DNA of 64,000 bases. Source: Acarospora socialis. Lineage: Eukaryota > Ascomycota > Lecanoromycetes > Acarosporales > Acarosporaceae. The notes beneath the pieces are model-generated. The model searched no databases and was not told the origin of the DNA. It worked only from the letters and a program-made list of their open reading frames with translations. Within the stretch, counting starts at the first letter, position 1; each line of letters begins with the position of its first letter. The stretch is from assembly GCA_025617375.2 (NCBI GenBank), contig JAMYGW020000012.1, positions 930,001 through 994,000 on the forward strand, written 5' to 3'. Below are positions 48,305 through 60,165 of this stretch, in pieces. Position numbers and translations under genes: made by a program.

Positions 48305-49433
48305 ATGGCACTTTGGGGAAGCATGTTTCTCGGTGCTCTTACAGTGCTAACATCAATCCCTACCATATTATCTGCTCCAACCCAACGTTTGGAGCGACAA
48401 GTCTCCGCCGTCCCGTCCTTCGTGCTACAATACGGTCAGTGGTGCCTCTCAATATATGTTAGCAGATCATGATACTGATATGTCGGCCAGCACCTGTTGT
48501 CTGGCTCCACTCTCAGGATCCCTATCTCCCCTCCGATATTGGATCACAACTCGCCCACACTAAGGCGGAGATCAACCATACTCCAATCAATGGCGCGCCC
48601 AGCCCATTGACCTTGGACAATCTCGACTCTCTAAACTCACAAGGTGGATCCAGTATATACCTAACATCTCTCGACGACATCACTCAAAACCCGTCCTGGC
48701 TCAAAGGTGTGGCGCCTGACGGAAACGGCAAAACGAATGGCGCTGTCAGCTCTGCTATCATCGTCAACGACCATGGGGCTGGCCTGGTCGACGCCTTTTA
48801 CTTCTACTTCTATGCTTACAATGAAGGCAACACCGTTTTGGGGCAAGAGTTCGGAGACCACGTTGGCGACTGGGAGCACAACATGATTCGTTTCAGTAAT
48901 GGAGTTCCTCAAGCCGTTTGGTACAGCCAGCATGCCAACGGGGAGGCTTTCACCTATGACGCCGTCGAAAAGCGCGGGCAGCGGCCTGTCTCCTACAGCG
49001 CCAAGGGCTCGCATGCTAACTACGGCACTGCTGGGTCAGTATTACTCTCTATATATATCCGTAAGCTTATAATATTTGCAGTACCCATGATCATACCATC
49101 CCAAACTTGAACCTTCCGGCAGGCTTCCTGGAGGATCACTGCGACCAAGGCAAGCTTTGGGATCCTGCCCTCTCCGCTTATTTCTATCAATATGATCCGC
49201 TGCTCAAAACATTCCACGCGTACGACCCAAGCTATCCGACGCATTGGTTGTACTACGTCGGGCAGTGGGGAAACCAGCAATTGCCGGACTCGAACCCAAA
49301 GCAGAGAAACTTCTTTGGGCAGCGCAAGTATACGAATGGACCGACGGGCCCGGAAGACAAGCAGCTCAACCGAACCGAGGTGTGTCCTGATAATGGAACC
49401 CCCTGCTTTGTGAGGCCGCTCCTAGGGCCGTAA
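48305..49433 (+). CDS. Secreted Vps62-like (DUF946 family) protein, 341 aa
   Basis: Member of the fungal Vps62 family, named for a yeast vacuolar-sorting phenotype; molecular role unknown. Exons 48305-48434, 48491-49034 and 49082-49433, with introns of 56 and 47 nt and GTCAGT donors at both. A signal peptide is present ([18 protein letters not shown], cleavage near LSAPT), so the product enters the secretory path. Family blocks are easy to see: [25 protein letters not shown]-like [110 protein letters not shown], and the C-terminal [19 protein letters not shown]. Length and ends match the family, so it looks intact. Confidence 0.88.
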
Positions 49434-50450
49434 TGTAAGGACGAATCCGGGGCCACGTGCAGTTGATATATGACTGTATTTTTCTAAATTTGAGAATAAA
49501 CCTAACGTTCCATATGTATGGGGCTGGCAACATGTTCTGCGCCACAAGCCTACCCCAGAAAACGTGCTTGTGAGACAGGTCCAACCTTAGCTCTCCCGAC
49601 ACGTGCAGAAAGTGTATCTGCCGAGGTGCCCTTGGTAGCTTCCTCGACTACAGACATTTGACTCGAGGTTCTAAATACAACTACCACTTCTCACTTACAA
49701 CAAAGGCTATATAAACTGCTAGTCCTGAATTGATACAGAGCATACCTTACTGACTCAGTTTCGGGAATCCAAGGTAAGTACGGATTAGGTAAGTATCAGC
49801 AGAACTCGGACCCTGAGTAGCCCCTGAAACCTTACTCGGGCGCTTGTTTCAGCAATGTGCTCTCCCGATTGGCTTCCCGAGCCCAAAGTTAACTAAGCTG
49901 GGATATCATCATACCTATAAGGTAGTGCCTTGCAATATACGAAAAGCAATCAATGGATTGATTTCCCCTTAAACCTCCCAATCTGTTTAATTTCAGAGAC
50001 ATCTGCTCTACACGATCATCATTCTTCGCCAAGGTGTTCAGCTGGTCTGAATTCAATCTCAGTATAGTGTTGATATTTGCTACCTACCGGCGCTTTTGTC
50101 ACAGTCTAAGAGCCTGAATCGCGGAATAGGAGCGTGAGGTTGCGCACTGAAGTTAGCCGCTGGATGCAAGACCATTCATTGCAGACAGAGAGGTACTGTA
50201 CTTGCCATTTTGTCACCGCTGCGACTTCATTCACGACCTGGGATGCAGCGATCAGCTCATAAGGGTGTAACAACCGCGGTTTGCTGACGGGGTAACCTGA
50301 GCTAGAACAAACGACCCTCCAAAGCAGCAAGAATCACTTCATACGGTTGGTTGAAAGTATTCCTACCTCGCGCGACTTCTAAGTGAGATCAAATAGGTAG
50401 CGTCTGTTCGCTTGTGTCAAGGATAGAACAAGGCATCATCGACCGTCACC
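49434..50450. other. Intergenic region, nothing recognised
   Basis: About 1 kb of unique sequence upstream of the septin-like gene. No tRNA, repeat or coding frame supported. Confidence 0.5.
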
Positions 50451-52287
50451 ATGGTCACCACATCACCCACCTTCCGTCCTCGAACGTCGGAGAAGTCGCC
50501 ATCACCTGAAGATACAGCGCTCCCATCGATTCCAGAAGGAAATGGCAAGCCAGTGCCACCCCGTCGGACAAGCCTAGGCTTCTTGCGACGAGCCAAATCA
50601 GGCGAGCCACTGAACGGCAGTACCAGGAGCGCGTCCGGAGGGAAGCTGACCAAGAAGCAACAACGCGTCGCACAAGAGCAGGAGCAACTGCGCCAAGAAC
50701 GAGAAGCTGCTGAGAGGGCCAAGTATCCTCCAAAGCTGCCGGACTTCTCCCCTTCACCACAACTGCGAACTTTTGGAGGAGAGGAGACGTCCTCGGATAG
50801 CGAGGTTTTGGGGTCGAACAGAGCAGCTGGATATAATACACGATATATGCCGAGAAGCTCAATGGAGAATCCAATTCCCACGATTCCCACGAACTCATAC
50901 GGCGTACCCATGCCTCCACTTCCTGGCACTGCGATCTCTGGAGAGAATGGAGAATATGTAGATCCGTATGCCAGGACCGAAAGTATGACGCATCGTGGAC
51001 GGTACAGTTACGCGAGTAGTGCAGTGAGCACGATCAACAGTCCGAGAAGAGTTCGACGGAGGAAGGATCCAACACCGTTCAAGTAAGCCAAGGTCACATC
51101 CATCCTCTTGAGATCTGACACATTACTGATTTATTCCGAACAGCATCCTCGTTATCGGAACTCGAAACTCAGGCAAGACCTCCTTTCTCAACTTCCTCCG
51201 CACGTCACTCGCCTTGCCACCTCGGAAACAACGACACGCTCGTACGAATGTCGCCTCCGCTACGAACTCTCCGCCCCCCTCGTCTGCTGGCTCCCCCAAC
51301 TTCAGGTCACACTATGTTGAGACGGAGATTGACGGTGAACGGATTGGCTTGACGTTGTGGGACTCACAAGGCTTGGAGAAGAGTATCGTGGACTTGCAGC
51401 TCAGGGAAATGAGCAGTTTCCTCGAAAGCAAGTTCGAGGATACCTTCAGCGAGGAAATGAAAGTCGTCCGTGCTCCAGGCATACGGGACACCCACATTCA
51501 CTGCGTCTTCCTCGTTCTCGACCCTGTACGTCTTGACGCAAACGTTGCCGCGGCGCAGGCAATGGCGAACAGCACCACAAATGGAGGATATACGGGCGAC
51601 AAGCCTTTTCAGTTTGTTGGAGGCCTAGACGAAGATCTCGACTTGCAAGTATTTCGCACTCTGCAAGGCAAGACGACCGTCATTCCCGTCATCAGCAAAG
51701 CCGACACCATCACCACCGCCCACATGGCGTTCCTGAAGAAGACCGTATCAGACAGTCTCAAGAAAGCAAATATCGACCCACTCGAAGCCCTCGGCCTTGA
51801 CGACGTCGAAGGCGAATGTAACACTGACCCCCTCGACGAGCGCGAAGAGGATGCCGAACTTGCCAAAAGGCCCTCCAATCCCGATGACGTCTCCTCCACC
51901 CAAAGCACCTCCTCCGACTCCGAACCCCATTCCCCCAAGAAATCAAAACGCCCCCTCTCCCACGTCCGGGATCCCTCTTCCGTCTCGCAATCTTTTCCCT
52001 CCTCAGCCACGGAAACACCGTATCTCCCGCTCTCCATCATCAGTCCGGACATGTACGACACGACGCCCGGTCCAGGCGGGAAAGTTGGGCGTAAGTTCCC
52101 CTGGGGGTTCGCAGATCCGCACAATATCGAGCATTGCGATTTCCTGCGGTTGAAGGAGGCCGTCTTTGCGGAGTGGAGGGGCGAGTTGCGGGAGGCCAGT
52201 CGGGATCTGTGGTACGAAGGTTGGAGGACGAGCCGGTTGAACACGAGGGCGGGACGCTTGGGTGCTGGTGGAAGTGGGAGGCGGTGA
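50451..52287 (+). CDS. Septin-like GTPase, 591 aa
   Basis: P-loop GTPase of septin type, expected at the cortex or septum. Exons 50451-51082 and 51144-52287 (61-nt intron, codon AA|C). Residues 1-205 are basic, Ser/Pro-rich and probably disordered, with a charged coiled-coil-like stretch (KKQQRVAQEQEQLRQEREA). The G domain starts at 211: G1 GTRNSGKT (216-223), G3 DSQG (284-287, where septins have DTPG), septin-type HIHCVFLVLDP, and G4 SKAD (395-398, where septins have AKAD). A Ser/Pro-rich insert of about 80 aa follows, then PHNIEHCDFLRLKEAVF, matching the conserved septin end. It diverges from core septins (CDC3/10/11/12), is missing a clear C-terminal coiled coil, and fits the divergent filamentous-fungal septin-like group. 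GTPase activity is uncertain. Confidence 0.8.
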
Positions 52288-53104
52288 TGATGACTTTGCC
52301 GATGGCTCTAGGTCTGATATGAACCCTCCTTTTGTCATTACGAGGCTGGGCGGCTCCGCTGGTTCTTTCTTCGCGCTACATACCCACATTTTCCCTTTAT
52401 GATTTACAGGCCGTGCTTCTTTCGGCCCCCTTACTTCCTTCAACTTCATGTTTCACTTTTTGCGCTGAGCGCCAATCTACCTCCACCCGGTCAACGACTA
52501 TCTCACCTTACCTTCTCAATACCTTTTTCTTTCTCGTCAATGTCTAAGATTGGCTGCAGTTTACCGGCTAGGATATGTAGGTACGGTATTTTAGCTTCGT
52601 TGTGGGGATTTACTGGGAGGTAGCTTGTACCTTGTAGTCTACTCGACTGTACTCTAAATCAGATACCTAGTCAGATATGAAGTGACCCTTACGAGCAGGA
52701 CAGTGATTACGGGATATGAATCAATAAGTATAGCTGCTCCGCGTATCGACGGGAGCGGGAGGGTGGCTGGGGTGTCTTGCCCCTTGCATAGGTACCTAGA
52801 TTCTGCGTCCTGTATTTAGTTGGAGTAGGACATGCCGTGGTATAAGGGACTCTGATGAGCACCATGGACGTTGATATTGACGATTTCTACCACTTCTCAA
52901 ACATGTCTTTCCATATCTTTTGCAAAAGTATTCTCCCAGATCAGCTAGTCGCATCGGGAAGAGAAAGTGATCAAGCGGCGAGTAAGTCAACCCACTCCCA
53001 GAAAACCACCAACCCACCAACCCAACAGAACTTCCTCCCCACTCTATCTCCCATCCCCCTCGCCTTTCTGGCTATTCCCGCCCCCCTCCATCATCCACCA
53101 CACC
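52288..53104. other. Convergent intergenic region
   Basis: Between the 3' ends of the septin-like and annexin genes. Includes a CA/CT-rich stretch near 53,000-53,100. Nothing else seen. Confidence 0.5.
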
Positions 53105-55373
53105 TCACCTCCTTCCACGACACAGCTCCCCACAAAAGTCGCCCCAATCGCCCCTCGTCCCCTCCTCGACGTCGTCCTCGAGCCGGTGCCCGTACCGTTT
53201 CCGATACGCGACCTTGACGCGCTCCAGGTGCGACCGGTCCCAGTGGAAGCGCACGAGGCGCGAGATCAGCAGCTCGGTGCGGTCGCGCGACGTCTCGGTC
53301 GCGAGGGCCTGGTGCAGCAGCAGGGCGTCGCGGACGGGCCGGTTCAGGACACCGTTGAGGATGTGCGCGAGGGTCTCGCCCTGTGGGGTTTGGGTGTTAG
53401 ATATGGGGATGATAAGGGGCTTAGGAACGAGGGTGGGAGTGGGAGAGTTCTGGCGAGGGAGGGGACGGGAAGGAAGGGAGGCGAAGCGGGGGACGTACGA
53501 CAAGATTTTGCGACTTGCGAATCATTTCCCGCGCAAAGTTCTTCTTGTAGGTGCGCTCGAAGACCTGGAGGACTTCACGGAGGTGCTTGTCGGAGCGGAC
53601 GACGACGATGTTGATCATGGCCGTCTCGCCGCCCTCCTTGGCGGTCAGGGCGCGATGAAGGTCCTGCACGTCGCGCCGCACGAGGTCGATAGAGAGCGGG
53701 GCGCTCTCCTCCTGTCGGCGCTCCTCGAGCACGAGCAGGACGGCGGCGCGGAACTTGTCGGCTTTGAGCTCGGCTTTCATGCATCTCTCCAGCGAGTCGC
53801 CGTAGCGTTTGTCGCGGAAGGAGTCTTTGATGGCGATGATCTCGGCGTTGGTGCGGCCCATGAGGCTTTCGATCAGGAGCTCGCGCCGCGACGAGTTGGA
53901 CTGGTACCAGAAGTTGGCCCAGTGCGCTTCGCTTTCCCACCGGCCGAGGGCGGTGGCGTAGGCCACTTTGCCGAGGTTGCCCGTCACTTTCAGTTTGATG
54001 TGCTTGGCGATGTTGATGCCTTTGCCTTGGACTTTGACGTGTTTTTTGTATTCGATCCGTAGTTGCATGATCTCTTCGTCCGAGAGACGTGGGAGGATCT
54101 CGATCAGAGGGTCCGGGTCGGGCTTGGAGTGCTTGAGGGCTTCGGCAAGGGCTTTGGCGTCCGGAGCCGGGTCGTAGAACGAGACGCGCTTGTGCATGCG
54201 GCGCCGATGACCGTGCCCACGGGAGTCATCGGACGAGTAGTCCGCCCCACCTCCTGATAGGGGCTCCAGATCGTCGAGGTCGTCGTCCATGTTGCTTGGT
54301 AGCATCATGGGCGACGGCATGGGAGATATGGATTGGTAAGTTCCGTGGTAGGCTTCGAGCAACGGGCTCCCTGGTGGCAAAGCGCCGGGCATGCCATGTC
54401 CGTGGCCATGGCTCGTCGATACACTTAGAGAGGCGGCCCCGCCGCCACTGACGGACAGACTGTGCATACGGGCTCCCAGGCCAGCAGATGGAGGGTTGTG
54501 CAGAACACCGCCACCAGGAGCGATCTCGACGACTTGGTTGTGTGGGGACTGGGTGTACGGTACTTTGGGCTCCGTCTTGGAGGAGTAGGTAATATGCTGG
54601 GAAGGCTGAGCATACTGGTACCGCTCCGGATGAGCATACTCCGGTCGGCCAGTGTGAGAGCTTATCGAGGAGGAATGGGCGCGATGATGGTCGGGACTGG
54701 AGGGCTGTCCATACGGCTGATGTGGTTGTTGAACGTACTGTACAGGAGCCGGCTGTGCATATTGCGGGTGAGGCGAGTGGCTGCCTCCAAAATTGACATT
54801 GACATTGCTCGAAGCGTTTAGTGACAAGTGTCTCTCATGCTCTGTTCTGGGTGATGGAGGAAGCCGGCCACTCCGCTCTGCGTCGGTCCGTGCATAGTCG
54901 TAACCGTACTGACCTGGCGGCACGTAGCCAGGTTGCTCGCACGCAGGTATGGGGGCATACTCGGTCTGACTGGTGTAGCTCATATGCTGAGACTGAAGGT
55001 AATCTGTCGGCTGAGCATGTTCGTACCGGTCGGGTTGAGCATAGCTTGGGTGATACCCAGGGCCCGGCGACGACGGTCGGCGGTGGTAGTCATGCCGGGG
55101 ATCACTTGCGGTCGCGTAGCCGCGAGTAAGTGCTGAGGAGGGTGTCTCCGGAGCATAACGCTGAGGCGGAGGCTCATTTTTTGGAGACGCGACTTTATAC
55201 CTGGGAGAATCGGAATCGGAATCGGAATCATAATATTTCTTGGCGGGTGGTTTGGGTTTACTTGCTGGAAGCGGCGACGGTGCGCGAGTGTCGCGAGACC
55301 TGGACCTCTCGTCGCGACGACCCGGCGATCTGGACCGGCCGCGCGAGCGAGAGTCACTCACAAAGAGTGACAT
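53105..55373 (-). CDS. Annexin with long disordered N-terminus, 716 aa
   Basis: Annexins bind acidic membranes, usually in a Ca2+-dependent way, and act in trafficking or membrane repair. Exons 55373-53499 and 53380-53105 (118-nt intron, phase 0). Residues 1-410 are low complexity: an RS-like start (RSRGRSRSPGRR), then a Tyr/Gln/Pro-rich region with repeated YAQP-like units, then Gly/His. The annexin core covers about 415-710 with four repeats: LIEILPRLSDEEIMQL; LIESLMGRTNAEIIAIKDSF with RYGDSLE; INIVVVRSDKHLREVLQVF; and, in exon 2, LLISRLVRFHWDRSHLERV. The usual GxGT Ca2+-site loops are largely missing, so Ca2+ binding may be weak. The layout matches the fungal long-annexin group. Confidence 0.88.
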
Positions 55374-55950
55374 AACTTAGACTCGGTTTTCTGCTGTTAT
55401 GATTTGTCTCTTCCTTAAGTTTGAATGAGAAGGTGAAAGATGAAGGAAAAATTGAATTCAAATTCTTCGCTCTCCCATCAGCCCTAGCATGTCAGCTGAA
55501 GCTCTCCCGCCTTCTTTGCCTTGGAGCTCGAGTGGGGCCGCAGCAGTAGAGTAAGCCAGAAGGGAGCATGGTGGCTTGCCTGCCGTGCAGCTACGTGGGG
55601 GCCAAACCATTCATAACCCAATTGATCCCTCCGGGTCGTGCAGAACCATTCGGTGAGACCGATATCTTATCCTATTCTCCTTCTCAGATAAGAAACAGGT
55701 TGGATGAGAATGATGCCATTATCATGAAGCGTTGTTTGAGCGCTGGTAGCTGAGCGATCGAGGGTAAAGTTGTTTGCTTAGTCAGCCAGGGCCCAGCTCC
55801 AACAGCTCTACATTGAGTTGAATGATATCTACCCATTGACATTCCAGTTTACTCGTCAGACATCTTAGTTCGAAATTGCAGCACACAAAATCTCAAGTAT
55901 GGTTCAGATGTTGTATGACACACAAGAACCAGCAGAGACCGCAATAACAT
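55374..55950. other. Intergenic region between the annexin and GPI2 genes
   Basis: The two genes run in the same direction; this should contain the annexin promoter. Nothing else recognised. Confidence 0.5.
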
Positions 55951-57548
55951 TCAATCCCACCGGCCCCTGATGACTGGCCTCGCAGGATCCCACGGCCCAG
56001 TAACGACGTTCTTATATTTCTGCAACCTGATCAACCACCAACTGCATCCACCCATCACCAAGCACGTGAGCAGGCCTCCGAGTACGACTCCGACCCCTGC
56101 TGCCTTCCACCCTCCACCGGACACCGTCACGCCGACCCCGCCGCCAGCCCCTATGACGAGAAGGATTGTAAGCAGAAGATGCCCACACCAAGACCTGTGA
56201 CGTAGGTGCCGCCGGAACACTGGGAAGAGACCAAAGACCTCGATAGAAAAGAGAGTTAAGGAAAAGACGTGGGTGGTGCTGGGCAGCCGGGAGGCCAAAA
56301 CAGTAGATGCCATTAGGGCGGCGTTTGTGGAGAGGGATGCGGGAAACCTTTTCATTATCAGTCCACTTCTCTCTCAAAAAATAGATGCAAGGAACAAGAC
56401 TACTCACTTGACGCCCACACCACCACCGTAGTCGAAGAAGAAGACATTGATGCACATCAACCAGCAACTCATCGCCCAGATTGAATCACTCGTTGTGGAC
56501 TTGGTCAGAGATTTGAGGATCGGGCTCAGACCAAGAAGAGCACAGTAGATTAGGATCGCTGACTTGGCAGTCGCGAGACGCTGCTGGTTGCGGGGTGAAA
56601 ACGGAGATGCCGGCGCCCCATACGGTGGGAAGTAGCTGTAGTTGGCAAAATTCGCAGCCCCAGTTGGATGGCCTGACGTGACCGGTGACAGCCCCGAGTA
56701 GTTGGAGTGTAAAGAAGTCGCACTTCCGCTGTGCGAGTAGTCCTGCCTTGCCGGTAAACTCGATGTCATGAGCGTCAATCCTAATCCCAGCCCAGCCCCT
56801 TCCTTGCCTTGCGGTCCCGCCACATTGTTCGAACTCCCCGCTGAGCTCGCACTGCTTCCGTAGTCTGCGCTCTCCGTGCTGGCCTCTAAAATGGCTCGAG
56901 CCGCCTCCTCCTGGCCAACCCACCAGTCCCATAATCCCCACCCCAACACTGTCCCTAAACTGCCCCAACTGACGACCGAGACGGGGGATATCCGTTCTTG
57001 GAATATACCGACGAAGCAGCACACGAAGACGATGACGGAGCAGACATGCTGCACGATGACGGTAGAGTCCGCGACCAAGGGCCAGAAGTCATAAGGCTGC
57101 AGACGGGGGTTACGCTGCAGGTGATCGAGGAAGGTTTCTTCGTCGGTGTAGTTGTCCGGATCTGCACGATATTACAGCGTAAGTACGAATTCAACATCAC
57201 AGTCCGTTCGGTGGAGTCTAATAGCACAGGTATCGCACACGATTGCTTCACCCAAAGCAACTTCTTCCAGACTCCCTTCCGTCTTCGACTCGCGCTGCGT
57301 CCGCGTTCTTTCTCGCGCGTTCGCCTGCTCCGTGTCGCGCTCACAGTTCTCGCAGAAGGTAGAGTTACGTCGGCGCCGTTCGCCAAGCTGTTGCTTCCTA
57401 GCACGGCCTCTCGGCGTCGTCGTGGTGGTGAATGCGCGTAAAAGGCATCTTCAGGGGCGAGATGGTTTGGATCGGAGAAGGTACGGGCTTGTAGGGATGG
57501 GTGAGCGTTCGCATTGATCTCGGCGTGCCTGCCGGTAGGTGCAGCCAT
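55951..57548 (-). CDS. GPI2: GPI2/PIG-C, subunit of GPI-GlcNAc transferase
   Basis: ER membrane subunit of the complex that transfers N-acetylglucosamine to phosphatidylinositol, the first step of GPI-anchor synthesis. Exons 57548-57239, 57161-56408 and 56347-55951 give 486 aa; intron phases agree (T|AT and AA|G). A basic disordered N-terminus of about 90 aa precedes the family signature WKKLLWVKQSYPDNYTDEETF-like block, split by intron 1 (VWKKLLWVKQS | PDNYTDEETFLDHL). Hydrophobic helices follow (VIVQHVCSVIVFVCCFVGI), then a Gly/Ser-rich insert of about 120 aa, then AILIYCALLGLSPILKSLT, IWAMSCWLMCINVFFFDY, the conserved ALMASTVLASRLPST, and three closing helices. It ends WDPARPVI, typical of GPI2. 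The Ser-rich insert is common in filamentous fungi. Confidence 0.92.
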
Positions 57549-58286
57549 CTGGGATATTACCCTTTACTGGCTGTAGATGTTGTCGGAGTTCCATCAGGAT
57601 CGATGCAACGAGTGTATGGGATTAGGCAAACATGATGGTTGAGGGATCTACTCCGTACCGCTGACTTATCTCAAGGGCTCAGAAATTCAGAGCGTGAAAT
57701 CGACAACCCCCACAGACAATCTACAAGAGGGCAATACAACCTACTTCCTCTATACGGGAGGATGCTCATCACAGCGTGTTCAGGTTTTGCTTTGGCTCGC
57801 CATAAATTGAACTTTTGCATATTTCCCTTTCTTCTCTCCCAAAACATGCCAAAAGCAGTCAAAGCTATCATCCCATCCTGCTTCGGCTGAAATATCCTCC
57901 GCGGCAGCAAGAATCGGGCCTGAAGTATATCCTACCGTGATGGTCCTCATGTTCATCCGATTGTAACGAGGGATCACGTTCTGCCAAGTCGGTGTACAGT
58001 TCCTCCAAATGCGACAGTCCCCGGTCGGTGAAACCTTGACCCGTATGATGGGGCTTCAGGCCCGCGGCCTGTGCCCTCCCTTGCAGCCGCTACTGAATAC
58101 GACGCCATTCGGTGTATCTATCATTAAGGTGGAGAGATATCAATGTTCCGTCAGAGTTGAGCCTCTTGCATAACCCTAGAGCAAGACACAATATAAATTC
58201 GAAATCTCACGCTTTGGACGACTTCCCCAGCGTTCGAGAGCTTTCTTCAATCACTGTATTCGTTCATATCACTGCCAACTGGAACA
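57549..58286. other. Divergent intergenic region
   Basis: Shared upstream region of GPI2 and the MAPEG-family gene. No gene or repeat supported. Confidence 0.5.
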
Positions 58287-58860
58287 ATGGAAAATCTCCA
58301 ACCAAAGACTGCAAACCTACCCCTTTACGCCATTCCAACCGCCTACACCTTTGCAATTGTACCACATTGCTACTATCTGGTGCGGATGATGATCGCATCT
58401 GGCGGCAAGTGGACCAACGTAGCGTGAGACCCTCAACCCTTCTGTTTCTGATGAAAACCGCTAACAGTTCCAGGCCTCGTGGTAACTTCGAAGCTCTGAA
58501 GGACAAAGTACCACAGGAGGTTTGGAGCAGATGCTTCCGTGCGAGGGGTGCACATATCAACGCCCTAGAGGGCTTCCCCTTGTTTGCGGCCGCAATGGTA
58601 TGTACACTCTGGCTTCGACTTACCAGTACAGATCCGGCTGATCGCGGGAGTAGATTGCCGGAAATATGGTCCAGCTGCCAGCGCAGGAGATGAACTCCCT
58701 CGCGGTGCAATATCTTGGCGTGCGGGCGTTATATTCGGTGGTTTATATAGGAGTGCGGTCTGAAGCATTGAGCTACCTCCGGACGAGCTTGTGGGCTTGG
58801 AGCATTGGGATCCCCATCTGGGCACTCGTCAAGGCGGGGCGGGCTCTGAATGATGCCTAA
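58287..58860 (+). CDS. MAPEG-family membrane protein, 155 aa
   Basis: Small four-helix membrane protein of the MAPEG family (microsomal glutathione transferase/eicosanoid enzymes); in fungi these are mostly uncharacterised. Exons 58287-58423, 58474-58597 and 58654-58860, with introns of 50 and 56 nt, in phase throughout. Helix 1 is AIPTAYTFAIVPHCYYLV. The loop carries NPR-like PRGNFEALKDKV, then RCFRARGAHINALEGFPLF, which matches the family's R-x-x-x-A-H-x-N-x-x-E-x-x-P motif. The third exon has IAGNMVQLPAQEMNSLAVQ, helix VRALYSVVYIGVRSE, SYLRT, and the last helix WSIGIPIWALV. Enzyme activity is possible but not demonstrated by sequence. Confidence 0.88.
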
Positions 58861-59649
58861 GTGATGTAGCATTTGAACCTAAATCCGTTGAAAGAGTCCC
58901 TTTTCAGGCGCCGTTCCGGAGCATGTTTGGAGAAAGGTGGTACTCGCTACCCTACTATCCAAGAATTAGTATACGAAGAATAATCATTAAATGGCGGTTC
59001 GGAAGACCCAGGGTCGCGATCCTTATGAACATGTTAGGTGTACTGTATGGGCCCGGAAAAGCAACATTGTGTCTGTTCAGATTGCTGGGAAGCACGTTGT
59101 AACTTTCTACGTGAGGAAGAGTCAAGGTCAGTCTCGTAGCTCGAAGTATCAACAATAAATTACGCGGACTAGGCAGTTTCTGGTCGAACATGTATCGATT
59201 CTCGGAATAGATTACAAGCTTCGCTAAGCCCTAAACTTCTTCTACATCTCTTCTCAGTATCGCACACACCACCAGTTCCGCCGCATTTCCAATATTCGCG
59301 GTGCAAATCCGCAATCTACCAATGACAATCCGACTCATGTCGAGCTTAAAAGTATTTCGTAACTGAGGAATATAGCTACCTACAGCTGGATCCCGAAATG
59401 GGCCGGGCTCACTGCAAACCGTGCGGATGCTGCGGAGCACTTTATAACGCGCTCTTATGCTATAGTTCTCATCTGTTCTCTCCATTCTTGCTTTCTCTTA
59501 ACATCGGCTTAGAAGAGTTCCGCTGTTACTATCATTTCTGTATACGACTTTGACGAATTCAAAGCGCTTGAGAGACCGTCTTAGACCTTCCATTGGATAG
59601 GGCTTTCATTCTTCGCTTGAGCAGCATACACTACGAAACCTGCGGCAAC
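58861..59649. other. Intergenic region, nothing recognised
   Basis: About 0.8 kb of unique sequence with no supported gene or repeat. Confidence 0.5.
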
Positions 59650-60165
59650 ATGAAGACACCAGGGTTTTATCTCTCCGTTGTCACGACCCTCGCATCTTTC
59701 CTCGTCACAGCGTCTCCTCTACCCTCGACTTGCCACTGCGCCACTGGCTTACCCAACTCACTCTCCACGCCCACGCTTCCCGTTTCACGAACGCGGCTAC
59801 TCGACTGCGAATATCTCTGCGAATACGTCTCCATAGATCTCGCCCTTAACCTCGAAGAGACCGAGGTGCACCTCAATTTCGAGGATCTCGGTACCCCAAT
59901 CGAAGGTGCCGAGCGGCCTATACCCACATCGGTGCTTATGCAGTTATCATCAAAGTCCGAGGACAAGTCATCTGCTCCTTCGCAAACCGCCACGCCGACA
60001 ATCTATTACAACATTCCATCCGGCCAGGATGGCCGAGACAAGGGACTATTCGACGACTTCGAGCAGCGACACCTTTTAGTCATTCTCCTTGGGTTGCTTG
60101 CCCTTGTTCTGGTCGCAGTGATCAGCGTGGAGGTTGAGCAGTGGTGGAATGGGTGGGAAACCTGA
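59650..60165 (+). CDS. Small secretory protein with C-terminal membrane anchor, 171 aa
   Basis: No family recognised. The chosen ATG (59650; an upstream in-frame ATG exists at 59593) begins a signal peptide, MKTPGFYLSVVTTLASFLV, ending near TASPLPS. A short Cys-containing ectodomain follows (four Cys: CHCATG, DCEYLCEY), then an acidic stretch and a hydrophobic helix HLLVILLGLLALVLVAVIS near residues 141-159, with a short tail WWNGWET. Predicted type I membrane protein. Single exon. Confidence 0.62.
   Translation: MKTPGFYLSVVTTLASFLVTASPLPSTCHCATGLPNSLSTPTLPVSRTRLLDCEYLCEYVSIDLALNLEETEVHLNFEDLGTPIEGAERPIPTSVLMQLSSKSEDKSSAPSQTATPTIYYNIPSGQDGRDKGLFDDFEQRHLLVILLGLLALVLVAVISVEVEQWWNGWET

Noticed and set aside
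40744-49433. A secondary-metabolite cluster around the MFS transporter
   Set aside because: No synthase, oxidase, methyltransferase or cluster regulator nearby; neighbours are an F-box and a Vps62-like protein.
53214-54062. 282-aa plus-strand frame
   Set aside because: Antisense of the annexin core; spans the annexin intron and shows no domain.
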